A stretch of 43,869 nt of DNA from Spirochaetia bacterium (GTDB lineage Bacteria > Spirochaetota > Spirochaetia > Treponematales > Treponemataceae), in the NCBI GenBank assembly GCA_900769975.1, contig CAAGIR010000261.1:1-43869 (forward strand). Direction: 5' to 3'. Below are positions 17,735 to 26,211 of this stretch, piece after piece. A program made the position numbers and the translations under genes. The notes beneath the pieces are model-generated. The model was not told where the DNA came from, did no database searches, and saw only the letters and a list, made by a program, of their open reading frames with translations. How positions within the stretch are numbered: the first letter of the stretch is position 1; each line of letters opens with the position of its first letter.

Positions 17735-18571
17735 TTATTTTATTCGTTTAATTTTAAGCTGATACTGTTTTGGAGTACAGTTCATGTATTCTTTGAATAC
17801 TCGCGAAAAGTATTGAATATTGTTGAAGCCTGTTTGTGTTGCAATTTCTGTAATGTTTTTATCAGTAAATTGCAATTCCAGACAGGCCCTGTCAATACGA
17901 TACTTGTTGATGTATTCTGTCAGGTTCATGCCGGTATTGTCCTTGAACAGTTTTATAAAATGACTTTTGCTGTAATTAGTTAATTCAAGTATATCTGTCA
18001 GGTTGATGAATTCTGTGTAATGTTCCTGAATGTAATCAATTGCAATCTGTACGGCAGAAATGGAATATTTAGTTTGTCTTCTTATAATAGAAACTAAATC
18101 ATACTGATTTGTTCGTACGAGATGTGAATAAATGTCAAAAAGCAGAGAATATTGAAGGATTTCGTAACCTGGAATAAATGAATGGTCATTATCACAAATA
18201 TTACTTAGATTGCTTAAAATTCTTTCGGGAAGCTGCAAAAAGCGTTTGATTTTAATGCTGTCAAAGAAATATCTGCAGGGATTATTGGAATCACCAAAAA
18301 CTGATTTGTCAAAAACCATAGAACAGTATTCAAATTCTTTGTTTGTCATGCTTGTGAGCTTATGTTGTTCCAAAGGTTCAATAAAAAATACGCATCCTTT
18401 TTGAATTTTGTATTTTTTATTGTCAATTTGCAGAGAAACTGTACCTTCTTTTATGTAAAGTATTTCATATACAGCATGTGTGTGAAATTCCAGCGTATAA
18501 ACTTTTTTTGAAATATTTACTATAGGGAGAATTTCTGATTTTTCAAAATTTTGGTAATTTTTGTCCGACAT
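17735..18571 (-). CDS. AraC-family transcription regulator
   Basis: The 278-aa protein has an N-terminal cupin-like sensing domain (HAVYEILYIKEGTVSLQI, then GCVFFIEPLEQHKL). The C-terminal double helix-turn-helix covers about 175-275, with LTDILELTNYSKSHFIKLFKDNTG and ITEIATQTGFNNIQYFSRVFKEYM ending in CTPKQY. Such regulators usually sense a sugar and activate the neighbouring uptake genes. It is divergent from the ABC transporter, sharing a 203-nt intergenic region that contains a perfect inverted repeat. No clear ribosome site precedes the ATG at 18571. Its 3' end lies two bases from the convergent lipoprotein gene without an obvious terminator. Confidence 0.9.
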   Translation of the reverse strand: MSDKNYQNFEKSEILPIVNISKKVYTLEFHTHAVYEILYIKEGTVSLQIDNKKYKIQKGCVFFIEPLEQHKLTSMTNKEFEYCSMVFDKSVFGDSNNPCRYFFDSIKIKRFLQLPERILSNLSNICDNDHSFIPGYEILQYSLLFDIYSHLVRTNQYDLVSIIRRQTKYSISAVQIAIDYIQEHYTEFINLTDILELTNYSKSHFIKLFKDNTGMNLTEYINKYRIDRACLELQFTDKNITEIATQTGFNNIQYFSRVFKEYMNCTPKQYQLKIKRIK

Positions 18572-18694
18572 TTTTACAATTTTATCTGAATTTTTAGAAT
18601 TTTACAACTTTTTATAAGACTATAATATAAATTATATAATAATTATGTTGTTTTTTTTAGGAAAATATGATTTTTAATGTTAATATATGTTGGA

Positions 18695-18723
18695 TTGGTT
18701 AATAATTTTTTGTTATTAACCAA
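18695..18723. promoter_or_regulatory. Perfect 11-bp inverted repeat, candidate operator
   Basis: TTGGTTAATAA (18695-18705) is the exact reverse complement of TTATTAACCAA (18713-18723), with a 7-nt spacer. It lies between the AraC gene and the solute-binding protein gene, 51 nt before that ATG. There is no T-run, so an operator is more likely than a terminator. Confidence 0.65.
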
Positions 18724-18774
18724 AAATTACTTAAAAACTATTTCATAACAAAAAGTCAAAAAAGGAGGACTTTA

Positions 18775-20502
18775 ATGAAAAAAATTATTGCAGGAATGGG
18801 TGTGCTTTTGATTGCCGCAACAGCACTTTGTGCAGCACCTAAAAAAAAGGCAAAGAAAGCAAAACCTATGAACATTTCTGTTTTCTCTATTCAGCAGAGA
18901 CAGCAGCCACCAGCAGACAATCGTGATTACAAATGGATTGAAGAAAAATTCGGTGTAACCTTCAACTTTGATATTCTTGTTGGTGACAAAGATCAGAAAA
19001 TTGGTGTACTTATTGCTTCTGGTGACTTGCCAGATTTGGTTGAAGTTGATTCAGAAAAATTCCAGGGTGCTGGCTGTCTTATCGATATTAAGCCTTTAGT
19101 TGAAAAATATTGTCCAAACATCATGAAAAATTACGAAAATGTTTGGAAGAAAATTGTTTATCAGGATTCAGAAAAAGATGCAAACGGAAATATTATCAAA
19201 GAGCATGTTTATTCACTTCCTAACTATGGTTCAATTACAGGAAAAGATCAGAATACAGGATACAACGGAAACGGATTCTGGATTCAAAAACGTGTTCTTA
19301 AAGAATTCGGATATCCAGAAGTAAAGACTGTTGATCAGTATTTTGACCTTCTTGAAGCTTATGCAAAAAAATATCCAGAAACAGACGGTGCAAAAACTCT
19401 TCCATTCACAATTATCACAGCTGACTGGGAAGCTTTTGACCTCTGGAATCCACCTAACTTCCTTGCAGGTTATCCAAATGACGGAAACGGACATGTTACA
19501 AAAGTTAACGGAAAATATGTTTACGAAGATAACTTTGCTGATGCAAATGCAAAAAGATGGTTCAAACTTGCAAACGGATATTTCCAGAGAGGTTTGATTG
19601 ATCCTGCTTCATTTACAGACAATCGTGACCAGTATTATGCAAAAATTGCTCAGGGTCGTGTACTCGGTATGTTCATTCAGGGATGGCAGTTCATGTATGA
19701 TGCAGAAAATACAATCAGAACTTCTGGTAAAATCGACAGAACTTATGCACCTCTTCCAATCGTATTTGATGAATCTATTAAACCTCACTATCGTGACATC
19801 ACTTTGCCAAACCTTCAGAGAGGTTATGGTTTCACAACGAAATGCGGTGAAAAGAAAGCTATTCAGATTTTGAAATTCTTTGATGAAGTTCTTAAAGAAG
19901 AAAATCAGAAACGCCTCTACTGGGGTCTTGAAGGTGAAGATTATTTAATTTCTGATGGAACAATAGTGATTAACGGAATTAAAGTTCCAAAAGGTGCTCC
20001 ATACAGAACAGAAAAAATGATTGCTAACCAGAAAGATAACAGCTGGATTTTGAAAAACAAAGCTCAGCTCTTTACTGAAGAAGCTCCAAAATGGGAAGGT
20101 ACATATTCTGACGGATATCCACATGCTTTGGCTAACACAGCTTGGGAATATGCTCAGGAATTGAAACCAATCGATATTGAACTTCTTGCTGCTTACAATG
20201 TTCCTTCTTATGCAGCACTTGTTGATGCTAATCCACCACAGAATGCAGGTTGGTATCCAATGTGGCAGTGTAACCCATCTCCAGAAAATGATGGATTGGA
20301 ACACGATGCTGCTGTTGCAATGACAGGATTTGAAACTCTCCAGAGAAAATATCTGCCAATGATGATTATGGGTAGTCCTGCTGATTTTGAAAAAACTTGG
20401 GAAGAATATACAAAACAGATGAAACCTCTTACTGCAGTTTACAACAAATTCATGCAGAGCGAACTTGATGCTCGTGTTAAAAACTTTGGTGGAGAAAAAT
20501 AA
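18775..20502 (+). CDS. Extracellular solute-binding protein of a sugar ABC transporter
   Basis: The 575-aa periplasmic receptor is of the LipO/YtcQ-like family that pairs with LplB and YtcP permeases, usually for oligosaccharides. Signal peptide LLIAATALCAAPKKK has no consensus lipobox, so it is probably a soluble or weakly anchored periplasmic protein. Typical features are YKWIEEKFGVTFNFDILVGD, IASGDLPDLVEVD and a central GFWIQKRVLKEFGYPEVKTVDQYFDLLEAY. ATG 18775 has a strong AAAGGAGG site. Codon choice looks more uniform (CTT, GAA, AAA) than in the secretion cluster, consistent with high expression. Two hairpins separate it from the permeases. Confidence 0.92.
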   Translation: MKKIIAGMGVLLIAATALCAAPKKKAKKAKPMNISVFSIQQRQQPPADNRDYKWIEEKFGVTFNFDILVGDKDQKIGVLIASGDLPDLVEVDSEKFQGAGCLIDIKPLVEKYCPNIMKNYENVWKKIVYQDSEKDANGNIIKEHVYSLPNYGSITGKDQNTGYNGNGFWIQKRVLKEFGYPEVKTVDQYFDLLEAYAKKYPETDGAKTLPFTIITADWEAFDLWNPPNFLAGYPNDGNGHVTKVNGKYVYEDNFADANAKRWFKLANGYFQRGLIDPASFTDNRDQYYAKIAQGRVLGMFIQGWQFMYDAENTIRTSGKIDRTYAPLPIVFDESIKPHYRDITLPNLQRGYGFTTKCGEKKAIQILKFFDEVLKEENQKRLYWGLEGEDYLISDGTIVINGIKVPKGAPYRTEKMIANQKDNSWILKNKAQLFTEEAPKWEGTYSDGYPHALANTAWEYAQELKPIDIELLAAYNVPSYAALVDANPPQNAGWYPMWQCNPSPENDGLEHDAAVAMTGFETLQRKYLPMMIMGSPADFEKTWEEYTKQMKPLTAVYNKFMQSELDARVKNFGGEK

Positions 20503-20510
20503 GTTTTAAG

Positions 20511-20540
20511 ACTGTCAGATAAAATTGTCTGGCAGTTTTT
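20511..20540 (+). terminator. Terminator-like hairpin after the binding-protein gene
   Basis: ACTGTCAGA (20511-20519) pairs with TCTGGCAGT (20528-20536) with one G-U pair, followed by a short T-run. It probably stops part of the transcription after the binding-protein gene. Confidence 0.7.
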
Positions 20541-20676
20541 AGACTTAGTAAATTGAAGTAGAAATCATCTGGAAAAATATTACACATTTTGCCTACGTGT
20601 TGCCTGCATGCTGGGTTTACCTGCATATTGTATTAACCTGCAAATTGTGAAAGATGATTTCTACAATTCTATGAAA

Positions 20677-20706
20677 AGTCCACCAAAAATCTGGCGGGCT
20701 TTTTTT
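20677..20706 (+). terminator. Second terminator-like hairpin just before the permease genes
   Basis: AGTCCACCA (20677-20685) pairs with TGGCGGGCT (20692-20700) with one mismatch and one G-U pair, then seven T residues from 20700. It ends 7 nt before the permease ribosome site (GGAG 20714-20717). With the first hairpin it would lower permease expression relative to the binding protein. Confidence 0.65.
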
Positions 20707-20724
20707 GTTCTTTGGAGTTGTGCT

Positions 20725-21747
20725 ATGAAAAACAAAAAAGAAGTAAGCGTTGCACCTGGTACAGAACTTACAAATAAAAAGACAAAATGGCAGCTATTGG
20801 GAAAACAAAAGGCTTTGATATTAATGTCACTTCCTTTTGTGTTATATATGATTTTATTCAGATATGTTCCGCTTTTGGGCTGGACTATGGCTTTTCAAAA
20901 CTATAAACCTGCAAAAGGTTTTTTAGGTTCTGCTTGGGTTGGTTTACAACATTTTAAAGCTCTTTTATTCCAAATCGATTCTGCTACAGGACTTGCATTG
21001 CGAGATGCAGTTACTGGAAAACTTTGCTGGAATACAGAATTCTTATTTGCATTAAGAAATACAATTTGTATGAGCCTTATCAGTACGGCTCTTGGTTATG
21101 TTACGGCAATCATTCTTGCTGTTTTTATGAATGAAGTAAAAAATCTTGCAATTAAACGCTTTGTTCAGACAGTATCATACCTTCCGCACTTCCTTTCCTG
21201 GATTATTGTAGTTGGTTTAGTTCAGAATTTCCTTTCCGTAGAAGACGGAGTTATCAATAATATATTAATGTTCTTTGGGTTTATCAAGGAACCAATAAAA
21301 TTCCTTTCCATTCCTAAATACTTCTGGAATATCGTAGGCTGGACTTATGTCTGGAAGGAAGTAGGATGGAATACAATCGTTTATCTGGGTGCGATGACGG
21401 CAATTGACCCATGTCTATATGAAGCAGCACAGATAGACGGTTGCGGCCGTTTACGAAAAATCTGGCACATCACATTGCCTGGAATCAAACCTACAGTAAT
21501 CATCATGTTGATTATGTCTGCCGGTCACATTTTGGATGCGAATTTTGAAATGCCGTATTTGATGCAGAACGGTATGATTTATGATGTTGCAAATCAAATT
21601 GATATGTACGTTTTGAAATATGGTTTCAAACTGTTCAACTTCTCTTTGGCTACTGCAGCTGGAATTTTCAAAAATATTGTTAATATCACTTTACTTCTTA
21701 TTGCAAATGGTGTAGCAAAAAGAGCTGGTGAGGAGCGTTTAATATGA
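20725..21747 (+). CDS. Sugar ABC transporter permease, LplB-like
   Basis: The inner-membrane permease is about 340 aa, with six predicted membrane segments starting at LILMSLPFVLYMILFRYVP. The EAA loop that contacts the ATPase reads EAAQIDGCGRLRKIWHITLPGI. I chose ATG 20725 because GGAG at 20714-20717 is correctly spaced. The frame stays open to 20608 but would run through the terminator hairpin. The stop overlaps the next start (ATGA). No ATPase gene is nearby; a shared MsmX-type ATPase encoded elsewhere is the known arrangement for this family. Confidence 0.92.
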   Translation: MKNKKEVSVAPGTELTNKKTKWQLLGKQKALILMSLPFVLYMILFRYVPLLGWTMAFQNYKPAKGFLGSAWVGLQHFKALLFQIDSATGLALRDAVTGKLCWNTEFLFALRNTICMSLISTALGYVTAIILAVFMNEVKNLAIKRFVQTVSYLPHFLSWIIVVGLVQNFLSVEDGVINNILMFFGFIKEPIKFLSIPKYFWNIVGWTYVWKEVGWNTIVYLGAMTAIDPCLYEAAQIDGCGRLRKIWHITLPGIKPTVIIMLIMSAGHILDANFEMPYLMQNGMIYDVANQIDMYVLKYGFKLFNFSLATAAGIFKNIVNITLLLIANGVAKRAGEERLI

Positions 21748-22691
21748 TGAGACAGGAAAAAGCAATCGATTTTCAGGCTGCCAGAAAAAAAACAGCCATT
21801 AGTAATATTATTTTTGATGTTATTATTTATCTTACATTAGCTTTTGTTGTAATTGTTACAGTTTATCCTTTTTGGAACACATTGGCATTGTCTTTTAATG
21901 ACGGTCTTGATTCTTTGAAAGGCGGAATTAAACTGTTTCCAAGAAAATTTACCCTTAGAAACTATACAAATCTTTTTGAAACTGATTATATTTTTAAGGC
22001 TGGACTTATTTCTGTTTCAAGAACAGTGTTGCAGACGGTTTTAAACGTATTTTGTACAAGTTTGCTCGCATATTCTTTGAGCCGTAAAGAATTTGTCCTC
22101 AAGCGAATGTTTACCGCAATTATTGTCATTTCGATGTATGTAAATGCAGGTTTGATTCCAGGATATATGCTTACAAAAAAACTTGGACTTTTAAATAATT
22201 ATCTTGTTTATATTATTCCAAACCTCATTGATGCATTCAACTTTATTCTTGTAAGAACTTACATTAACGGATTGCCGGATAGTTTTGTGGAATCTGCGAG
22301 AATTGACGGTGCAAACGAATTTAAAATTTTCCTTCAGATTATCATGCCGCTGATTATTCCTTCCATCGCAATGACTTGTCTTTTCGTAGCAGTAAATGCC
22401 TGGAACAGCTGGTTTGATACTTATTTGTATACATCTGCTAAGAAAAACCTTCATTCATTGCAATATGTATTGATGTCGTTCCTGCAGGCAAGTCAACAAC
22501 AAAGTAATTCCGCTTCCAATGCAAATGCTTTGGCAGTTGCTGCTGCTTCAGGTTCTTCTGCAGCACAGGTAACTCCAGTTGCAATCCGTGCATCAATCAC
22601 AATTGTTGCAACTGTACCAATTCTGATTGTTTATCCTTTTGTGCAGAAATACTTTGTAACTGGTATGACAATTGGTGGTGTAAAAGAGTAG
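21744..22691 (+). CDS. Sugar ABC transporter permease, YtcP/LplC-like
   Basis: This second permease of the heterodimer is 315 aa, with membrane segments from IIYLTLAFVVIVTVYPFWNTLALSFN onward. The EAA-type loop reads ESARIDGANEFKIFLQIIMPLI and the C terminus VGGVKE-like (MTIGGVKE). ATG 21744 overlaps the LplB-like stop; ATG 21747 is the alternative. Before the last helix there is a low-complexity Ser/Gln/Asn/Ala insert (about 250-275) where relatives have an ordinary polar loop. The gene is followed by a strong terminator. Confidence 0.92.
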   Translation: MMRQEKAIDFQAARKKTAISNIIFDVIIYLTLAFVVIVTVYPFWNTLALSFNDGLDSLKGGIKLFPRKFTLRNYTNLFETDYIFKAGLISVSRTVLQTVLNVFCTSLLAYSLSRKEFVLKRMFTAIIVISMYVNAGLIPGYMLTKKLGLLNNYLVYIIPNLIDAFNFILVRTYINGLPDSFVESARIDGANEFKIFLQIIMPLIIPSIAMTCLFVAVNAWNSWFDTYLYTSAKKNLHSLQYVLMSFLQASQQQSNSASNANALAVAAASGSSAAQVTPVAIRASITIVATVPILIVYPFVQKYFVTGMTIGGVKE

Positions 22692-22730
22692 TTTCCTACC
22701 AAAATATGTTTAAAAAACATTTAAAAATAA

Positions 22731-22776
22731 AAAATCGGTCAATGCTCGTCTGTTTGAACATTGACCGATTTTTTTT
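22731..22776. terminator. Strong terminator, T-runs on both strands
   Basis: AAAATCGGTCAATG (22731-22744) pairs perfectly with CATTGACCGATTTT (22759-22772), followed by more T on the + strand. A matching A-run precedes the stem, so it could also work for the opposing CobW gene. Confidence 0.88.
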
Positions 22777-22799
22777 ATTTAAGATTTACTGCAAACCTT

Positions 22800-22851
22800 A
22801 AACACGTCTTATCAAGGTTTTAAGAAAAGCGTGCCTTAATCAGACGTGTTT
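22800..22851 (+). terminator. Second stem-loop with an inner stem
   Basis: AAACACGTCT (22800-22809) pairs perfectly with AGACGTGTTT (22842-22851), and AAGG/CCTT can pair inside. T residues follow on the + strand. It lies between two convergent genes and may back up the stronger terminator. Confidence 0.5.
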
Positions 22852-22892
22852 TTGCCTTTTATGACTGATTTTTCAGATTGCTCAAAAAGGCA

Positions 22893-24122
22893 TCAGTCAA
22901 GACAAGCATCCAGATCTTTACAAATCTGTTCTTTGTCCAAATGACGTCCGATAATTACCATTTTAATCATTCTGTCTCCAACTTTTTCGTCCCAGTCTTT
23001 TTTCATTTCTGGTTCTTCTGCAAGAACTTTCTCCTGTTCTTCTTTTGGGCATGAAGCAAGCCAGTTTCCTGAATATCCTGCTTGAATCTGGCGGCCAGAA
23101 GTTTCCAGAACATAAGCCATATCGTCTTCGTCACTGAACCACATTACGCCTTTTGAACGAATAATGCTTCTAGGCCAGCGGCTTGCATATTCATCAAGTT
23201 TAATGCGGTTGAAAGGACGGCGGCGGTAATAAACAAAACTTCCAATTCCATATTCATCTTCAGATTCACCTTCGTGTTTATGTTCATGATGGTGGTGATG
23301 TCCATGTCCTTCGTGGTCATGATCGTGTTCGTGGTCGTGATCACATTCTTCGCCTTCTTCGTGGTGGTGACCGCATTTTTCACAAACTTCATCGTCGTCA
23401 TCTTCTTCGTGTTCATGCTTATCATGTTCTTCCAGTTCTTTTACCCAGCCTGCACTGGCATAAACAGTTTCAAAATCAAAACGGTCTGTTCCAATAATTT
23501 CATCAACAGAAACTTCACATCTTGTTGTTTCAATTACTTTTACAGTAGGTTGAATTTTATTGATGACGGCACGAACCATATTCATCTGTTCATCTGTAAC
23601 TAAATCTCGTTTGTTAATAATCAGCGTAGAACAGAATTCAATCTGCTGGATTAAAAGCGATTCAATATCTTCTTCGTCAATGTCTTTTTTAAGAAGAGCT
23701 TTTCCTTCATCAAATTCGTCCACAAGGCGGCTTGCATCAACAACACCTACAACATTGTCCAGTTTTCCAATTTCAATCTGTTCAATAGCCTGTGCGATAG
23801 GCATTGGTTCGCAAACACCAGATGCTTCAATCATAATGTAGTCAAATTTGCCGGTTTTCATTAAATCTTCTATCTGCTGAACCATATCAGACTTTAAAGT
23901 ACAGCAAATACATCCGTTTGTAAGCGGAACAAGAGAACTTGTGTCTGTAATCTGTGCTTCTTTTGCAATTAATCGTTCATCAACATTAACTTCGCCAATA
24001 TCATTGACAATAACAGCAACTTTATATCCTTTTTGATTTGTTAAAACTCTGTTTAACAAAGTTGTTTTTCCAGCACCTAAATATCCGCAAAGTAAAGTGA
24101 TAGGTATGCGTTTTTTTGCCAT
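22893..24122 (-). CDS. CobW/COG0523 GTPase with His-rich metal loop
   Basis: This G3E-family GTP-binding metal chaperone is about 410 aa. Walker A is GYLGAGKTT (13-21) and the metal-binding CICC motif is at 71-74 (NGCICCTL). A long linker holds CEKCGHHH and then HDHEHDHDHEGHGHHHHHEH. A CobW C-terminal domain follows (RPFNRIKLDEY...GVMWFSDEDD). The family delivers Zn or other metals to client enzymes; the His/Asp stretch would bind several metal ions. I start at the ATG at 24122 (MAKKRIPITLL), which has GGAG 8 nt upstream; the frame opens 21 nt earlier. No Zur-type box is recognised. The C-terminal part is complete. Confidence 0.92.
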   Translation of the reverse strand: MAKKRIPITLLCGYLGAGKTTLLNRVLTNQKGYKVAVIVNDIGEVNVDERLIAKEAQITDTSSLVPLTNGCICCTLKSDMVQQIEDLMKTGKFDYIMIEASGVCEPMPIAQAIEQIEIGKLDNVVGVVDASRLVDEFDEGKALLKKDIDEEDIESLLIQQIEFCSTLIINKRDLVTDEQMNMVRAVINKIQPTVKVIETTRCEVSVDEIIGTDRFDFETVYASAGWVKELEEHDKHEHEEDDDDEVCEKCGHHHEEGEECDHDHEHDHDHEGHGHHHHHEHKHEGESEDEYGIGSFVYYRRRPFNRIKLDEYASRWPRSIIRSKGVMWFSDEDDMAYVLETSGRQIQAGYSGNWLASCPKEEQEKVLAEEPEMKKDWDEKVGDRMIKMVIIGRHLDKEQICKDLDACLD

Positions 24123-24226
24123 TTTTAATCTCCAAAAAATCAATAAAAATTTATGTTTATAATAGAATATAATAGAAAAAAAGCAAAAAGTATACGGTTT
24201 TATGTTGTTTTACGCATATTTTTAAG

Positions 24227-24255
24227 TTTACGAGAAATTAATTGTCTGATATAAT
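24227..24255 (+). promoter_or_regulatory. Promoter abutting the diguanylate cyclase start
   Basis: TTTACG (24227-24232), a 17-nt spacer and TATAAT (24250-24255) are followed by AGGAGA and then ATG 24262. Transcription would be expected to start at or within a base or two of the ATG, giving a leaderless message. Confidence 0.65.
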
Positions 24256-24261
24256 AGGAGA

Positions 24262-26211
24262 ATGACACGTAAAAGGATTTGTGTTCTGACTGTATACCCA
24301 GAGGGAGAATATCAGCAGAAATTATTACCAGGCATTTTTGCACAATGTAACAAATATAATTATGACGTTGCCGTTTTTGCACCGCTTGTACAAGTTTGTT
24401 CATCAAATCAAGATTACCTCAAAGGCGAATTAAACATTTTTGAACTTGTAAATTTTGATTTATTTGACGGTGTGATTGTAACAACAGTTCCCCTTACAGA
24501 AGATAACACTACTTCCGTAACAGATAGACTTCTGAAAAAATTAAAAAAAGAATGTAAAATTCCTGTTGTAGCAGTTGATATGAAACTGGGCGATTATCCT
24601 GTTGTATACACAGATGATTCTGAAGCTTTTTTTTACATCACAGAACATTTAATTTTGCAGCATAATTGCAAGGATTTTTTAATTTTAAGCGGTTCAAATG
24701 AAGAATCACAGTTAATAAAGTTAAGGCACAAAGGCATATTTGATGCTTTTGAAAAATACAACATTCCGCTGGACAAAAATAAAATCATTAACGGCGATTT
24801 TTGGTATGACAGCGGCGAACTTCTTGCAAACAAACTTATCAAAAATGAAATTAAAATGCCAGATGCAGTAATTTGTCTTTCTGATTATATGGCAATTGGA
24901 CTTACAAATTATCTGATAAGGCATGGCAAAAAAGTTCCAGAAGATGTAATTGTTACAGGTTATGATGCTATTTTTGATGCAAGTTTAAATAATCCGCCGA
25001 TTACAACTTATGATTCAGATGTAGAATGTACAGGTGCAAAAGCAGTTAATTTGCTTCATCAGATAATAGATAATTCCAAAGAAGAAATTGCGTGTAACTG
25101 TGCAGGTTCGAAAAATCTGTGTATTGGCGAAACCTGCGGTTGTCCGGAAGACAACGTTTACACACGTGAAAGATTAAAAAAATCCCATTTTGTAGTGCGG
25201 TCGCATTTTGGGATAATAAAAGAAAACAAAGTTACCATGGGCATGCTTATGGAAAGTTATATGATGGAAAACCTTACGGAAGCAGTAACTCCATTTGACT
25301 GTCTGGCAAAAATTTACGAGTTCAGATATTTAATCAGACCTTTTGGTGATTTTTATATCTGTTTGAATGAAGACTGGATGGATAATTCTCTTGACATTTG
25401 CGAAGGTTATTCCAAAACTATGCAATACGCACTTATTTCCCGCCGAAATGAAGAAACTACAAGTGTAAGAAAGCATGTTTTTGTGGAAAAAAATGACGCA
25501 AATTCATTTCCTGCCAATAAAATGCTTCCCGAGATGATAAACAGTTATTGCATTCCACAGGTTTTCTATTTTGTGCCAGTGCATTTTGGAACAATTTCAC
25601 TCGGCTATGCAGTAATTCAAAATGATTTGTCAAATCCTCACCCAATAGGAATGGTTTTCAGAAATTTTTTGCGCAACGTTAATAATGCACTTGAAATGGT
25701 AAGGGTAAAACATCAGACTTCGTATCTTTCAGAGCATGACATTATGACCGGTTTATACAACCGTCGTGGAATGCGTCGTGTTTTAATGGATATGCAGAAA
25801 AATCTGAAAGAAGATGATGTTGTTTTTGCTATTGTCATAGATATGGACGGACTTAAAAGCCGTAATGATAATTATGGTCATCTTGAAGGCGACAACGGAA
25901 TTGTTTATATTTCAGAAGCCGTAAAATCTATTACAGACGAAAATGAAATAGCGGTGCGTGGCGGCGGGGATGAATTTTTCATTGTCGGTGCAGGTCAGTA
26001 TGATGATGCCAAAATGCAGGAAAAATTTGCAAGGTTTTGTTATTATCTTGAAACGAAAAATGAAAAACTTGAAATTCCTGTTTCGGCAAGTTTCGGTTAT
26101 GCACTTGGAAATGACATCGTAAACGATTTTCAAGTAAATCTGGAACGTGCCGACGAAAATATGTATCAGAATAAATTTTTAAAAAAGAAACAGCAGATAA
26201 AAAAATCATGA
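24262..26211 (+). CDS. Diguanylate cyclase with LacI-type ligand-binding sensor
   Basis: The 649-aa protein likely makes cyclic di-GMP in response to a small ligand. Residues 1-290 form a periplasmic-binding-protein-like fold of the LacI/GalR kind without a DNA-binding head (MTRKRICVLTVYP, FDGVIVTTVPL, PDAVICLSDYMAIGL). A middle region with CIGETCGCPED and a GAF-like segment follows. The C-terminal cyclase has DIMTGLYNRRGM and GGDEF at 568-572. The RxxD product-inhibition site is absent (DENE at that position). No signal peptide is visible, so it senses a cytoplasmic ligand. Its stop overlaps the pyridoxal kinase start by four bases. Confidence 0.9.
   Translation: MTRKRICVLTVYPEGEYQQKLLPGIFAQCNKYNYDVAVFAPLVQVCSSNQDYLKGELNIFELVNFDLFDGVIVTTVPLTEDNTTSVTDRLLKKLKKECKIPVVAVDMKLGDYPVVYTDDSEAFFYITEHLILQHNCKDFLILSGSNEESQLIKLRHKGIFDAFEKYNIPLDKNKIINGDFWYDSGELLANKLIKNEIKMPDAVICLSDYMAIGLTNYLIRHGKKVPEDVIVTGYDAIFDASLNNPPITTYDSDVECTGAKAVNLLHQIIDNSKEEIACNCAGSKNLCIGETCGCPEDNVYTRERLKKSHFVVRSHFGIIKENKVTMGMLMESYMMENLTEAVTPFDCLAKIYEFRYLIRPFGDFYICLNEDWMDNSLDICEGYSKTMQYALISRRNEETTSVRKHVFVEKNDANSFPANKMLPEMINSYCIPQVFYFVPVHFGTISLGYAVIQNDLSNPHPIGMVFRNFLRNVNNALEMVRVKHQTSYLSEHDIMTGLYNRRGMRRVLMDMQKNLKEDDVVFAIVIDMDGLKSRNDNYGHLEGDNGIVYISEAVKSITDENEIAVRGGGDEFFIVGAGQYDDAKMQEKFARFCYYLETKNEKLEIPVSASFGYALGNDIVNDFQVNLERADENMYQNKFLKKKQQIKKS

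Noticed and set aside
20608..20724. N-terminal extension of the LplB-like permease
   Set aside because: It would translate through a terminator-like hairpin and adds a non-conserved segment; ATG 20725 has a proper GGAG.
23274..23603. 109-aa hydrophobic frame rich in Met/Val/Phe
   Set aside because: It is the complement of the His/Asp-rich CobW linker, not a membrane protein.
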